A DNA stretch of 64,000 bases from Odontocerum albicorne (Eukaryota; Arthropoda; Insecta; Trichoptera; Odontoceridae), in the NCBI GenBank assembly GCA_949825065.1, contig OX463863.1:22685933-22749932 (forward strand), read 5' to 3'. Below, piece after piece: positions 51,356-62,029 of this stretch. Under the pieces are notes generated by a model, which worked only from the letters and a program-made list of their open reading frames with translations, had not been told where the DNA came from and ran no database searches. Each line of letters opens with the position of its first letter. Positions within the stretch are counted from its first letter, which is position 1. The position numbers and the translations under genes are program-made.

Positions 51356-54300
51356 GTCATTCCTTTTATTTTAATCCTTGTCTCATATTAGTTGGTGTAA
51401 ATCAAATTTATATATTTTAATTCTTATATTTATGTATTTTAATTATTATACAATATTTATTTGTTTTCATTCTTATATTTACTTATTTTTATTATTATAT
51501 TTATTTATTTTAATTCTTATATTTACTTATTTTTATTATTATATTTATTTATTTTAATTGATATATTTACTTATTTTTATGATTATATTTATTTATTTTA
51601 ATTCTTATATTTACATATTTTTATTATTATATTTATTTATTTTAATTCTTATATTGATTTATTTTAATTATATTTATTTGTTTTATTTATTTATTATAAT
51701 TATTATATATATATATATATATATTTTAATTCTTATATTTATGTATTTTAATTATTATATACGAGGGTCATCTAGAAAGTAAGGTTATAAGGGCTCCTGA
51801 GGCCGGGGGGATTTTTTTCGTGTCAAAGTTGGCGCACTTGGCGTGTAGGGGGCATCCTAACGGTCAGTTTGTTTGGTCCCGCGTGTTTGTCGGCCATTTT
51901 GTTCAGTCACAGTAAATTCTTCCGATGGAGAGGTCGTCGCGTGCTCCCGCCACCTCGTCCGTGCGAGATCCGCGCGGTCATCCGTTTTTTGACTTTGCAG
52001 AACAATACCGCCGCGAATATCCATCGGAAGCTTGTGGAAGTTTATAGTAGTGATGTGATGAGTCGACAACATGTCACGAAGTGGGTTATGTTGTTCAGAG
52101 AAGGCCGTACTGATACTCACGTCGAGGCAAGGCAGTGATTTCTGACGAACTTGTGCAAAAAATTGAAAAACAAGTGCGAAATGACCGCCGTGTGACGCTT
52201 GACGACCTTCACGAAGAATTTCCTGACATTTCTCGAAATCTCCTCGGTGATATTGTGTCGGAAAAACTTGGTTACAAGACGTTGTGTGCGAGATGGGTGC
52301 CCAGAATGCTCACGTTTTGCACAGGAGAGAGAAGCTTTTCTGGACTCTATCGTGACGGGGGATGAGACGTTGGTGTGTCACTACATCCCAACAATTTTCC
52401 AACGATCAGGAGGTCGAGGAAGTTGTGAAGAAGTGCTGAAAGAGCTGGTAGCGGAGGTCTATGACACTGGTATACAAAAGCTGGTGCCCCGACTACAGAA
52501 ATGTCTCGATCTCGACGGCGATTACGTTGAAAAATAATTAAATATATTTGTGAAGTATCCTGTGGTGAATTTCAATTAAATACAAGCATTTTTTGATCCT
52601 ACATAAATGTTATAACCTTACTTTCTGGATGACCGATGAATAAGGATTTCTGGTGAAGAATATATAGTGTAAATGTGATTGGAAAGTGTGAGAGAAGAAT
52701 ATATTGTGTAAATGTGATTGGAAAGTGTGAGAGAAGAATATATTGTGTAAATGTGATTGGAAAGTGTGAGAGAAGAATATATAGTGTAAATGTGATTGGA
52801 AAGTGTGAGAGAAGAATATATTGTGTAAATGTGATTGGAAAGTGTGAGAGAAGAATATATTGTGTAAATGTGATTGGAAAGTGTGAGAGAAGAATATATA
52901 GTGTAAATGTGATTGGAAAGTGTGAGAGAAGAATATATTGTGTAAATGTGATTGGAAAGTGTGAGAGAAGAATATATTGTGTAAATGTGATTGGAAAGTG
53001 TGAGAGAAGAATATATAGTGTAAATGTGATTGGAAAGTGTGAGAGAAGAATATATTGTGTAAATGTGATTGGAAAGTGTGAGAGAAGAATATATTGTGTA
53101 AATGTGATTGGAAAGTGTGAGAGAAGAATATATAGTGTAAATGTGATTGGAAAGTGTGAGAGAAGAATATATTGTGTAAATGTGATTGGAAAGTGTGAGA
53201 GAAGAATATATTGTGTAAATGTGATTGGAAAGTGTGAGAGAAGAATATATTGTGTAAATGTGATTGGAAAGTGTGAGAGAAGAATATATAGTGTAAATGT
53301 GATTGGAAAGTGTGAGAGAAGGATATATAGTGTAAATGGGATTGGAAAGTGTGAGTGAAGAATATATAGTGTAAATGTGATTGGAAAGTGTGAGAGAAGA
53401 ATATATAGTGTAAATGTGATTGGAAAGTGTGAGAGAAGGATATATAGTGTAAATGTGATTGGAAAGTGTGAGTGAAGAATATATAGTGTAAATGTGATTG
53501 GAAAGTGTGAGAGAAGAATATAAAGTGTAAATGTGATTGGAAAGTGCGAGTGAAGAATATATAGCGTAAATGTGATTGGAAAGTGTGAGAGAAGAATATA
53601 TTGTGTAAATGTGATTGGAAAGTGTGAGAGAAGAATATATAGTGTAAATGTGATTGGAAAGTGTGAGAGAAGGATATATAGTGTAAATGTGATTGGAAAG
53701 TGCGAGTGAAGAATATATAGTGTAAATGTGATTGGAAAGTGTGAGAGAAGAATATATAGTGTAAATGTGATTGGAAAGTGTGAGAGAAGGATATATAGTG
53801 TAAATGTGATTGGAAAGTGTGAGAGAAGAATATATAGTGTAAATGTGATTGGAAAGTGTGAGAGAAGAATATATTGTGTAAATGTGATTGGAAAGTGTGA
53901 GAGAAGAATACAGAGGAAAGTATCGTGAATGATATTTTGTACGAAGAAAATTAAGAAAGTCAGAGAAATCGTAACAATTGTATCAGAAGTCATATGGGTG
54001 TTTAAGAGGCGAAATATGTGCGTCAAGATAGGTAAGTTTGGCGCCCTCGCCTCTCTTCCTAACCCGACAGAGAGATGGTTTGATGGTATGTATGTCCGTA
54101 GAAAATGTAAAAAGTGAGAAATCGTAGATGTATGAGTGCCAACTTTAATGTATGGGAGTGAAACATGAATGTGGAAAAACACTGAACCGAACCAAATAAA
54201 TGTATGCATTTAAAAGAATACACAAGATACAATACAAAGTGCAATACAAGTGATTAGGGAGGAATGTGGACTAAGGACTCATGTGTTGAGTAAGGTGGAG

Positions 54301-56624
54301 AAGGCTATGCTGAGATGGTTTGGGCATGGTTAATGAAGGAAGATTGACAAAACATCAGAAATCCGTATAATAAAGTGTTTGGATGTAGAAGAGGTGAAAG
54401 ATGTATCATAATAGAAAGTCTGGCGCCCTATCCTCTCTGCCTACCCTGACAGAGAGATTGCGCGATGATATGTATAAATATATAAAATTTGTAATTAAGG
54501 AATGACACCACTTGGTCACAGGCTATGCCTAGTGTTGTGGTTTTCTATATTCACAAAATAGAGGGTAAGTTAGTTATACTCTATAATTCGCCTTTCAATA
54601 AAAACAATGCAAATTTTAAATCATGTATTGTCAGATAAAAAAAAAAACAGATGCGTGAGACTCTCGCGCGGTAGAAGTGAAACTTCTTAGCTCCTAGGAA
54701 AAGTTGATTTTATGCATTGCTTTTTTTCCATTTGTTGATTTTTTTTTTTTTTTAAGATTAGGAAATGGTTATGTGGAATTTAATTCTAGAAAATCTCTCT
54801 TAATTAAATAAAATAAAAAAAATTATTTTTAATAATAAATAATAATAGTTTTTATAATAAATAATAATTTTAATAATAATATAATACACTTAATAATATT
54901 AAATTTATATTTTTTAATATTAATATTTTTATGTTATGTAATATTAATTTTTTTTAAATAATTATTTATTTATTATTATATTATTTTTATTTTATTATAA
55001 TTATTATGTTGTGTTATTAATTAATAATATTATACAATAATTAATTATAATAAAGTAATAATATAATTATTAATATTATAATAACAATTATGTATTATTA
55101 TAATTATATATTAAATATAAATTATATATTGAATAAATATTAAAATAAATATTAAATGAAATAAAATAATTTAATTTAAAATAAAATTCATAATTATTAA
55201 ATATATTAATAAAACAAAATATATTATTTTTTTATTTTTAATTGTATAATAATATAATACACATAATAATATTAATTATTATTAAAAATAAATAATTATT
55301 AATATTACAATAATTAATAATAATTTAATAGCAAATAAAATATGTAATAATAATAAATAATAATTTAATAATAATAATATAACGCACCGTTTCACTTTTC
55401 GTGATGTTCAGCCCAATTAGCCCTGCCGCATAGATACAAGTTTCACTTAAAAAAATAAATTTAACTTGTTTTTTTTTCTGAATTTCAGAAGCAGTCATCA
55501 CGTCTTCCAATTTTCAACATTTAAAAACTTTCTTAAATAAAGAAAACGAAATAAAATCAATAGCACACAGAATATCCAAGAAACCACACTCTGGTTTAAA
55601 CAGTTTAAGTTTGGACGAGTCACAAACCAGCGATAAAAAAATCAAAAAGGGAAAAAAGAAAAACTCTTCTACAATTTGCAAAGATAAACTCCATAAATGT
55701 GACATATGCGAGAAGAGATTTATGTTCAACGTGGAATTAAGACGTCACAAATTGGTTCACTCAACCGTGAGGAGTTACTGTTGTCCGTTTTGTCCGAAGA
55801 TGTTCAAAACAAAAAGTAATTTAGGAGAACACGTCAAAATACATAAGGAAGTTTTGCCTCACAAGTGTAAATACTGCGATAGAAGATTCGCTACCGCGGG
55901 GAACATGGATAAACACGAGAAGGTACACGAAAATAATAAACCCTATAAATGCGATATATGTGCCAAAAATTTCAAGCTTCCTAATTATTTGAGACTTCAT
56001 AAAATAAGTCACACCGATTTTAGACCTTACGAATGTAAAGAATGCCATAAAACTTTCAAGTTGAAAACTCATAAGGATGTTCACGAACTGAGGCATAGAA
56101 AGGAGATAGTTTTCTTTTGCGGTATATGTAAGAAAGGCTTTAGTAATAAATCAGACGTACAAAGACACGAGAGAAATCACAAACGAAATAAAATTTACGA
56201 GTGTGAAGTTTGTTTTAAGAATTTCAGTAACCAAAGTAATCTTTCAAGACATAGAACGGTTCACGTGAATACGATAGGGTTGCGTTGTGGAACTTGTAAG
56301 AAAACATTCAAACATAAATATACGTTTCGACAACATCAAATTACACACACGGCTAATCGTCCGAGACCTTTTAAATGCGAGGAATGTGGCAAAGGATTCT
56401 TGAACAAGACAGTGTTAGAAGTACACATGACTGTTCACAGTGAAGCGAGACCATTTAAGTGTGACAAGTGTGAGAAGGGGTTTAAAAGTGTTTACTATCT
56501 GAAAGCGCACTATAAAACGCACAGTAATGTCAGGCCTCATGAGTGCCACGAGTGTGTGAAGAGGTTTAAAAGTGCCAGTCACTTAGCGAGACATAAACTG
56601 ATTCATGAGAAACGCCGTTGTTAA
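51160..56624 (+). CDS. Zf3: eleven-finger C2H2 zinc-finger protein, 2 exons
   Basis: Predicted nuclear DNA-binding protein of 443 aa. Exon 1 (51160-51355) joins exon 2 (55489-56624); the phase-1 junction makes a glutamate codon and stays open. Residues 1-65 are acidic. Residues 66-133 are Lys/Ser rich and could carry a nuclear localisation signal (KKIKKGKKK at 115-123). Eleven C2H2 fingers lie at about 134-156, 162-184, 190-212, 218-240, 246-268, 274-296, 302-324, 330-352, 360-382, 388-410 and 416-438, with a seven-residue linker before finger 9. The last five residues are EKRRC. Its codon use is more AT-rich than Zf1. The weakest point is the exon 1 donor (GAG|GTCATT). Confidence 0.8.
51421..51760. 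repeat. AT-rich tandem array (TTTATTTATTTTAATTCTTATA)
   Basis: Units of roughly 32-66 bp built from TTCTTATATTTACTTATTTT and TTATTATATTTATTTATTTT. A (TA)n run lies near 51700-51722. Confidence 0.85.
51762..52636 (+). mobile_element. Mariner M8, internally deleted
   Basis: Starts TA-CGAGGGTCATCTAGAAAGTA; the right inverse (ACTTTCTGGATGACCGATG) ends near 52636. About 875 bp. Its ends resemble M3, so the two are related. Confidence 0.78.
51924..52537 (+). pseudogene. Mariner transposase M8, catalytic core deleted
   Basis: MERSSRAPATSSVREIRAVI, NTAANIHRKLVEVYSSDVMS, a frameshift near 52130, RRVTLDDLHEEFPDISRNLL, LCARWVPRMLT, a further shift, then DSIVTGDETLVCHYIP and directly ELVAEVYDTGIQKLVPRLQK ending DGDYVEK. 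The segment that would hold the second and third catalytic Asp is deleted. Confidence 0.82.
52650..53912. repeat. 39 bp minisatellite, about 32 units
   Basis: Units TGTGATTGGAAAGTGTGAGA + GAAGAATATATTGTGTAAA. Variants TTGTG and TAGTG alternate in a regular two-to-one pattern in the left half. Since 39 is 13 codons, long ORFs stay open on both strands (536 aa minus, 227 aa plus); not genes. Confidence 0.95.
54000..54490 (+). pseudogene. LINE fragment
   Basis: VPTLMYGSET then a stop and MWKNTEPNQIN, later REECGLRTHVLSKVEKAMLRWFGHG. Same family as 45585-46690. The segments GGCGCCC...CCTCTCTTCCTAACC (54040) and GGCGCCCTATCCTCTCTGCC (54422) are two copies of its 3' end. Confidence 0.6.
54640..55450 (+). 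repeat. AT-rich-core repeat, copy 3
   Basis: (A)n-CAGATGCGTGAGACTCTCGCG, GGAAAAGTTGATTTTATGC, TTAGGAAATGGTTATGTGG, about 600 bp of A/T, then CGTTTCACTTTTCGTGATGT...CATAGATACAAGTTTCAC. It ends about 38 bp before the Zf3 acceptor. Confidence 0.75.
55489..56624 (+). CDS. Zf3 finger exon (eleven fingers)
   Basis: Acceptor TTTCTGAATTTCAG ends at 55488. The exon is open from its first base in phase 1, although an ATG-based scan would start only at about 55611. It contains all eleven fingers and a TAA stop. The 3' end of an AT-rich-core repeat lies about 38 bp upstream of the acceptor. Confidence 0.92.
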
Positions 56625-56744
56625 AAAGTTTACACTGTATTTATAATAGTTTATCAATTCGGAATGCTTTTCACGTGTCGCAAAGTGGGCGGGTTTGAGT
56701 ATCGCAGGAAAAGCAGAATTGTATATGAATCATTGGAATTACTA

Positions 56745-57249
56745 TACTCAAGAAAATGTAGCATGGTCCCTGTGACGTTTGAGAATTTACAAATCGAATA
56801 GTTTTTTTATAAATCGAAAAATTGTTTTTCTCTAAACTGACGTTTTAATTCCTTATTTTCATTATACTGACTTTCTAATGTATTGTATGATTTGTATCTA
56901 TCTTTAAATAGGCCAAGATCCACTATGGATTAATACTAATTACAAACATTAAATTTTATGTTTAAAAAAAAACGAAAATCCAATTATCGTATACCCCGTC
57001 CCTAGCCAATACAGACTAACAAATATTATTTGATTTTAACAAACTGCCATACTTTTGCTAATTTGTAACAAGATGTATTAATTTGTCATTATTGTTAGTT
57101 TTATGTAATGTATTTACCTAAATAACTTGCTATTTATTAGAATCGAGGCTTATATTAAAGTTGATAAAATAATTAAAATTACTGAACGTCAGTTGTATCG
57201 GGGCAAATTTGTGAAACATCACAGGGACCATGCTACATTTTCTTTAGTA
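56745..57249. mobile_element. 505 bp MITE with about 33 bp TIRs
   Basis: TA-flanked (56743-56744, 57250-57251). Ends TACTCAAGAAAATGTAGCAT and inverse TACTAAAGAAAATGTAGCAT continue to GGTCCCTGTGA. No ORF. It lies about 120 bp after the Zf3 stop, possibly in its 3' UTR. Confidence 0.85.
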
Positions 57250-57349
57250 TAGGTGAAGAATTATATGGGCCTGGCTTTGCTGCAGGCTCTTTAGACAGCA
57301 GAACGTAAGCCAGGAGGACTCTAGAACAGTGTACACGACATACAGCAGT

Positions 57350-57740
57350 TTCAGTGTGGCTTATGTTCTTTAGCATTATGATTATGACACAGAAGAAGAC
57401 TGTCAGAACAGACACAGTCAGAACCAAAAATCTCCTTCGAACCAGCGAAATGAAGGTACTCAGGAATATCGCTGGCAAAACCCTTCGTGATAGAGTACGT
57501 AACACAGAAATCCGAAGGACATTCGAAGTTGAAGATATTGTCAGATGGGGACGACAGAGAAGAAGGTTCTGGAACGGACACGTATCCAGAATGGCGGAAC
57601 CGAGAGCCGTAAGAATGGCCAGGGACAGTATCCCCCAAGCGAGCAGACCTCCGGGACGACCTCCCAAAAGATGGAAAGACAGCTGGCAGTTGACGTCACA
57701 AGAGGGAAACAATGATGCAGGACCATAACAGGCCTAAAAT
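57350..57740 (+). pseudogene. LINE C-terminal fragment, open frame
   Basis: TVRTDTVRTKNLLRTSEMKV, LRNIAGKTLRDRVRNTEIRR, VRWGRQRRRFWNGHVSRM and RPPGRPPKRWKDSWQLTSQE to a TAA. Same family as 30345-31175. 5'-truncated, but the remaining frame is intact. Confidence 0.8.
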
Positions 57741-58150
57741 AAGAAGACTACATTATTTTGTTCGGAATATGTCGATGTGCTATAAAAATATGTCAATTCA
57801 TCATTGATTCGTATTAAGTCTTCAAAATAATCAAACTGGCAATGAGAATATATTTAAGGGCGTGCCTGAAGATATCATTGTCTTATCTCTTATTTATGGA
57901 GCCTTCAAGCTTATGATCACAGGAATTGGTATGCAAACCACGGCGTATCATATCACTCATTGGTAATGGCATAGTACTAATCAGTTACGGCTTTGTCATA
58001 GTTCGCACTGGTTAAGTACGGCTCAATAGGTCCGACCGAAGAAATAATTCTTTTCCAACCGAGTTCTTCAATATATGTCCGAATCACAAATCAGTTTTTT
58101 TTTCAAGTGTACCACACAAATGAATGAAACAATTCTCAATATATTGTCTT
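57741..58150. other. No recognisable feature
   Basis: No coding signal or known repeat. Confidence 0.4.
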
Positions 58151-58159
58151 TAGTCTAAA

Positions 58160-59011
58160 GTATTGTTTCCCAAACGTTTTCAACCCCGTAGACCACTTGC
58201 CGATTTTTTTGTTTTCCGTAGACCCCCTGCCTGGCTAATATTGAATTTTCCTACACTTATTAACTTCAAATGTATTTTTGACAGCTGACACAGTGCTGTG
58301 CTGTTCACCTTGATACGGGTTTTTGTAGAGTGAGCAATTGTAAAGAAATGAAAACATGTACAATTTTTATTTATACCTTTATTGAAAAGACACAAAATGC
58401 AAGTAAATATTTGGCTTTGGAACAAAACCAATCAAAACCTAGTAAAATTCTTACATAAAACGAATACACAAATAATACTGTTAATGAGAGGGATGGACCT
58501 GATGCTCTGATAGCGATGGTTCAATATTTGGCTTCAAATTAGTGAGGTATAGTCTTGAATCTCCACGTTCAGTGATTTGCACTCGATTTCTTTTTTTCGT
58601 AAGAAGATTGTCAACCGCGCTACAACTTGTTTCCACGAGGTATGAAGATGGAAAAGCTGACAAAAACTCTTTTGCAATAGTCCATAATGCAGGATAAGCA
58701 ACAGGAATATCTTTCTGTAGCCATAACTGCTGATACTTCTTTCTGAACTGCACCTTAAGTTCTTTGTTTGTACTTGTTCCAATCAGTTCTTGTAATATAT
58801 ACATATATGTATGTACACACAATCTGTGTTAGGTGTAATAAGACATTTATGGAATGCCTAAATATTGAAAATGATCTGCCTAAATGGGATCCGCTCACGT
58901 GGACCCCCGTTTACATCTCGTGCACCCCCATTTTCTTTTCTCGCTGACATAGACCCCCTGCAAGTCGAAATCGACCCTCGGGGGTCCATATAAACCACTT
59001 TGGGAATCTTA
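58160..59011 (-). mobile_element. hAT element with 8 bp target duplication (2)
   Basis: AGTCTAAA is duplicated at 58152-58159 and 59012-59019. Ends GTATTGTTTCCCAAACG and (inverted) TAAGATTCCCAAAGTGG are imperfect TIRs. Repeated GTAGACC(C)CCTGC motifs lie near both ends. 852 bp, deleted. Confidence 0.88.
58481..58795 (-). pseudogene. hAT transposase C-terminal remnant
   Basis: ELKVQFRKKYQQLWLQKDIP, then AFPSSYLVETSCSAVDNLLT, KKRNRVQITERGDSRLYLTN and LKPNIEPSL to a stop. This is the hAT dimerisation domain of the ZBED/Buster-like type ('FPSSYLVE..FS...LLTKKRNRL'). The core and zinc-finger part are missing. Confidence 0.82.
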
Positions 59012-59442
59012 AGTCTAAAGAAAGAGTGTCAACTATTTGACACCTGCATCCAGGGGTGAAAAAATGGATGGGCGAGAAAGCGAACTGCCCTAGACGCAGC
59101 CTAGATTGGAGACCAGAACTGGATCCTCCGTTGAATGTGCAAAAAATTAAAATTGTAATTTTTTCTATGTTGAGAACCAGAGACGATTTAATGTTCAGAA
59201 CCACCGGTTCACGAAACTTTTATCAGAAGAATATTAATAACTAAATGTATGCACATTTTAAAAAAAATATCAAAGATAGAATGACTCTACGAACAAAAGT
59301 ATCATTGCGTGTTAAGCCACAAAAAGCAATAAACTTCTTCTCAGTGACACAGGATTTCGTTTTTGCCCTACACATGTTTCTAACTTCAAAATGAAGATGT
59401 GCTTAATGCTTATTGTACAGGAAGGGCTAAAGACATCTTTAG
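59012..59442. other. No recognisable gene
   Basis: The short ORF 59056-59244 shows no domain. A palindrome CAGGAAGGGCTAAAGACATC/TTTAGCCCTTCCTG lies at 59419-59452 at the border of the next MITE. Confidence 0.4.
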
Positions 59443-60317
59443 CCCTTCCTGTCCTGTGATGTGTAACTAGTACACATTGCGTCTAAACACTTTAATATCT
59501 CTATAAATATCATAAATACTGGGTTCAGATTTTAGGTATTCCTCCGTAATACATTTACGCATTGAATGAAAATATAATATTAATAATAATTAACACTTAT
59601 CGGCCACATCAGAGATATTTTGTGAAAATCGGGAATAAATTCACCGATACAATCAAACGTGTGCCAGTGTGTGATGTAGGTATATTCATTCTAAAAAACC
59701 GCTATGGGTGAGGAAGCGACGCTATTCACGTCTCACTCTACTTCAGTATATGGGAACGCAAGAAATAGAATCTCAATTTGCTCGCTTCTCTCGCTTAGTA
59801 GCTAGCGGGCTTTCGTTCGAGATTTCATTTACATGTGTACAGGTAACCCCCGTTGCTCGCGGGAGATACGTTCCGGACATGGCCGCGATAAACGAAATTC
59901 CGCGATCAACGGGGGATTTAAAAAAAATCGTTTTAAGATTCTAAAAAACGTTTTATTTCTAAAATAAACATTAAATAACAATCATATAAAATATAATTCA
60001 TTATTTTTTTTTCCGCTTTGCAAAAAAGAATCTAGATTTCCTTGTTTGGCCTCTCTACGTTTATTGTGTAAAATTTGTCTATAACCATCAAATAATCCAT
60101 TACAACTACGCTTTACAGCAAGCACTCACTCGCTCATAATCTTTGTCATTTTCTTCTAACAACTGCATGCACTGTATGTGAAGAGAAAGGACCTTTTCCA
60201 TTATTTTAACACTTAATATCTTCGACGATATTTTGACTTCGACGATGAACGGGGGTTACCTGTATTGAATACACAGGACCGGAACGTGTGAATTTTTTTA
60301 GCACAGGAAGGGAAAGG
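59443..60317. mobile_element. TTAA MITE, family 2, copy F, carrying a Tigger-like insert
   Basis: Left flank is TTAG (59439-59442), a mutated TTAA; right TTAA at 60318-60321. Orientation as copy E. The interior is split at 59840-60262. Confidence 0.8.
59840..60262. mobile_element. 423 bp Tigger/pogo-like MITE
   Basis: TA-flanked; ends CAGGTAACCCCCGTTGCTCG and inverse AACGGGGGTTACCTG. Subterminal GCGATCAACGGGGGATTT. Inserted in MITE F; the uninterrupted family 2 copies show the target site. Confidence 0.85.
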
Positions 60318-60404
60318 TTAACGAAAAAAAAATTGTATTACGTCTGGGGCACATTTTCCTTTTTTAATTGGCGAGTTTATTGCCATGTGGCAATCTCTTC
60401 CAAC

Positions 60405-60660
60405 CAACCAAGGAGTGCTAAAACACCTAGCACGAAATCTTTTTTGAGCCTTAGTTATGTGCCAAGATTCAAAGCCGTATAGTATTAAAGGTAGGGTGCA
60501 TGCAGACACGAAACTAGGTGTTTTAGCACCCTAAGAAAGGGTGCTAAAACACCTAGTTTCGTGTCTGCATGCACCCTACCTTTAATACTATACGGCTTTG
60601 AATCTTGGCACATAACTAAGGCACAAAAAAGAAGACTTCTGTCTTGAGAACTCTTCTGCC
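60405..60660. repeat. LINE-derived palindrome, about 115 bp arms
   Basis: Arms about 60412-60533 and 60537-60650 are nearly exact reverse complements, meeting at AGCACCCTAAGAAAGGGTGCT. Each arm encodes LILYGFESWHITKAQ, a LINE 'YGxExW' motif. On the left a LINE/SINE tail (GGCGAGTTTATTGCCATGTG) precedes it. Confidence 0.85.
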
Positions 60661-61109
60661 TTAGGAGGATGATGGGCGTCACAAAGGGCGGTACATGATA
60701 AATGATATTATCCATCTTGGAATCGGGCAATAAATAATCATGTATTTTATCTAATTTGATATTTTAAAGTATGTTATATTGATGTATTTTATCTAATTTG
60801 ATATTTTAAAATTGTGAGAGTATTCAGTCAGAAGTGTTATAGGTTTAAACGGTAAAATGGTTCCTCATAATAAAGTGAGATATTTATAATATTAGGTTAC
60901 CGAAATGTTTTTGCGTTTTTTTTTTTAAATAAAAATTAAATAAGTTTTATTCATTAAAATAATCATCTTCACAATCTACGTTCATTTGTATTTTAGTCAG
61001 AATGATTTAACGCTCAAATGTGAATAAACTTAAATTAAAGTGACAGGCCTGTTAAATTTTTTATGTTAGTTTTAATCTATTTTAAGTTCTTATGTTAGTT
61101 TTAATCTAT
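60661..61109. other. No recognisable feature
   Basis: AT-rich. A tandem pair TTGATGTATTTTATCTAATTTGA lies near 60745-60810. The repeated TTATGTTAGT(T)TTAATCTATTT (three times, 61060-61130) borders the next LINE fragment. Confidence 0.4.
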
Positions 61110-61545
61110 TTGAAGTTTTTATGTTAGTGTTAAGTCGCTCCGAATGCTGGACGATGTATAACTCTTACCCTAGGCAACTAGAAACTGCTGAAATGCGCAT
61201 GCTAAGATGGTCAGCTGGTGTGTCCCTAAGAGACAGGAAGCCTAGGTGTTACAGACATCAACAGCAAGATGGAGGAGAGGCGGATGGATTGAGATGGTGT
61301 GGGCACGTTGGACGCAGAGCACCCGATCACATTGTGAACCAGGCAATCTCCATGGATCTTCCTCGAATAACAACCAGAGGAAGACCAAAGAATTCATGGG
61401 TGGTGCAAAAGATAACCTGATGCAGAGGCACGGCCTGGGGGACGTAGTCCGGGACAGAAGAGCATACAACCTGAGGACGAGGAGAGCTGACCCCGACAGT
61501 CTTCGCAGACAGTGAGTTGTGATGGAGCCAGGGAGAAGATGTTAT
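61110..61545 (+). pseudogene. LINE C-terminal fragment
   Basis: SECWTMYNSYPRQLETAEMR, MLRWSAGVSLRDRK, a frameshift near 61255, LRWCGHVGRRAPDHIVNQAI and RGRPKNSW, a shift to WGGAKDNLMQRHGLGDVVRDRR, and a stop after DSLRRQ. RTE-like C-terminus of yet another family. Confidence 0.75.
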
Positions 61546-61825
61546 TGTTAATCCATAGATTGTAAAATATTTAGCTATATAAGCTTGGTAAGCGACGTAT
61601 TGAGTACAGTTTTACAATGCTTTTGTAAAGCGAAACAGGCCTGTCACTTTAATATAAGTAATTTTTTTTATACCATTCTGTACAAAAATGAAGTTATGCA
61701 AAATTATAAATAATTCTATTATAGTATTAATTATAAATGATATTGCGCTATTTATTATTGTCAACATTGATTTGTGTTTTAAGTAAGGGGCAAGAGACTG
61801 TCTACGTTTCACTTCCACACATCAA
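61546..61825. other. No recognisable feature
   Basis: AT-rich. AACAGGCCTGTCACTTTAAT at 61632 is the inverse of a block at 61030-61055 (TTAAAGTGACAGGCCTGTTAA), so these may be remnants of one element's ends around the LINE fragment. Confidence 0.4.
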
Positions 61826-61985
61826 TGACAACCTTCATGGCTTAGTTGGTAAGACACCTGTGTTCCGACACGGAGGATTTTTTAAAAAAGTATTCTAGTC
61901 GAGCGTCTCGAACTCGTCTCGGAAGAAATTTCTATATGGCAATAAGTGTGCTAGATTGTACTGTTTACAATAATGCGCTGTTCTG
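61826..61985 (+). mobile_element. tRNA-derived SINE-like repeat (copy 4, B box deleted)
   Basis: CATGGCTTAGTTGGTAAGAC is an A-box region like copies 1 and 2. The B box is lost, joining ACGGAGG to the T-run. The tail ATGGCAATAAGTGTGCTAGATTGTACTG is conserved. Confidence 0.6.
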
Positions 61986-62029
61986 AACCTAGTATAGTAT
62001 TTGGCTATGTTTTGTGTGTGTGCAGTGTA

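Larger units (their letters stand above)
51356..55488 (+). other. Intron of Zf3 (4.1 kb)
   Basis: Contains an AT-rich tandem array, mariner M8, a 39 bp minisatellite, a LINE fragment and AT-rich-core repeat copy 3. Confidence 0.65.

Noticed and set aside
52599..54209. 536 aa minus-strand ORF
   Set aside because: It is a 39 bp (13-codon) tandem repeat open on both strands; no domain and no exon signals.
57233..57712. 159 aa minus-strand ORF
   Set aside because: Antisense shadow of a LINE C-terminal fragment, overlapping a MITE end.
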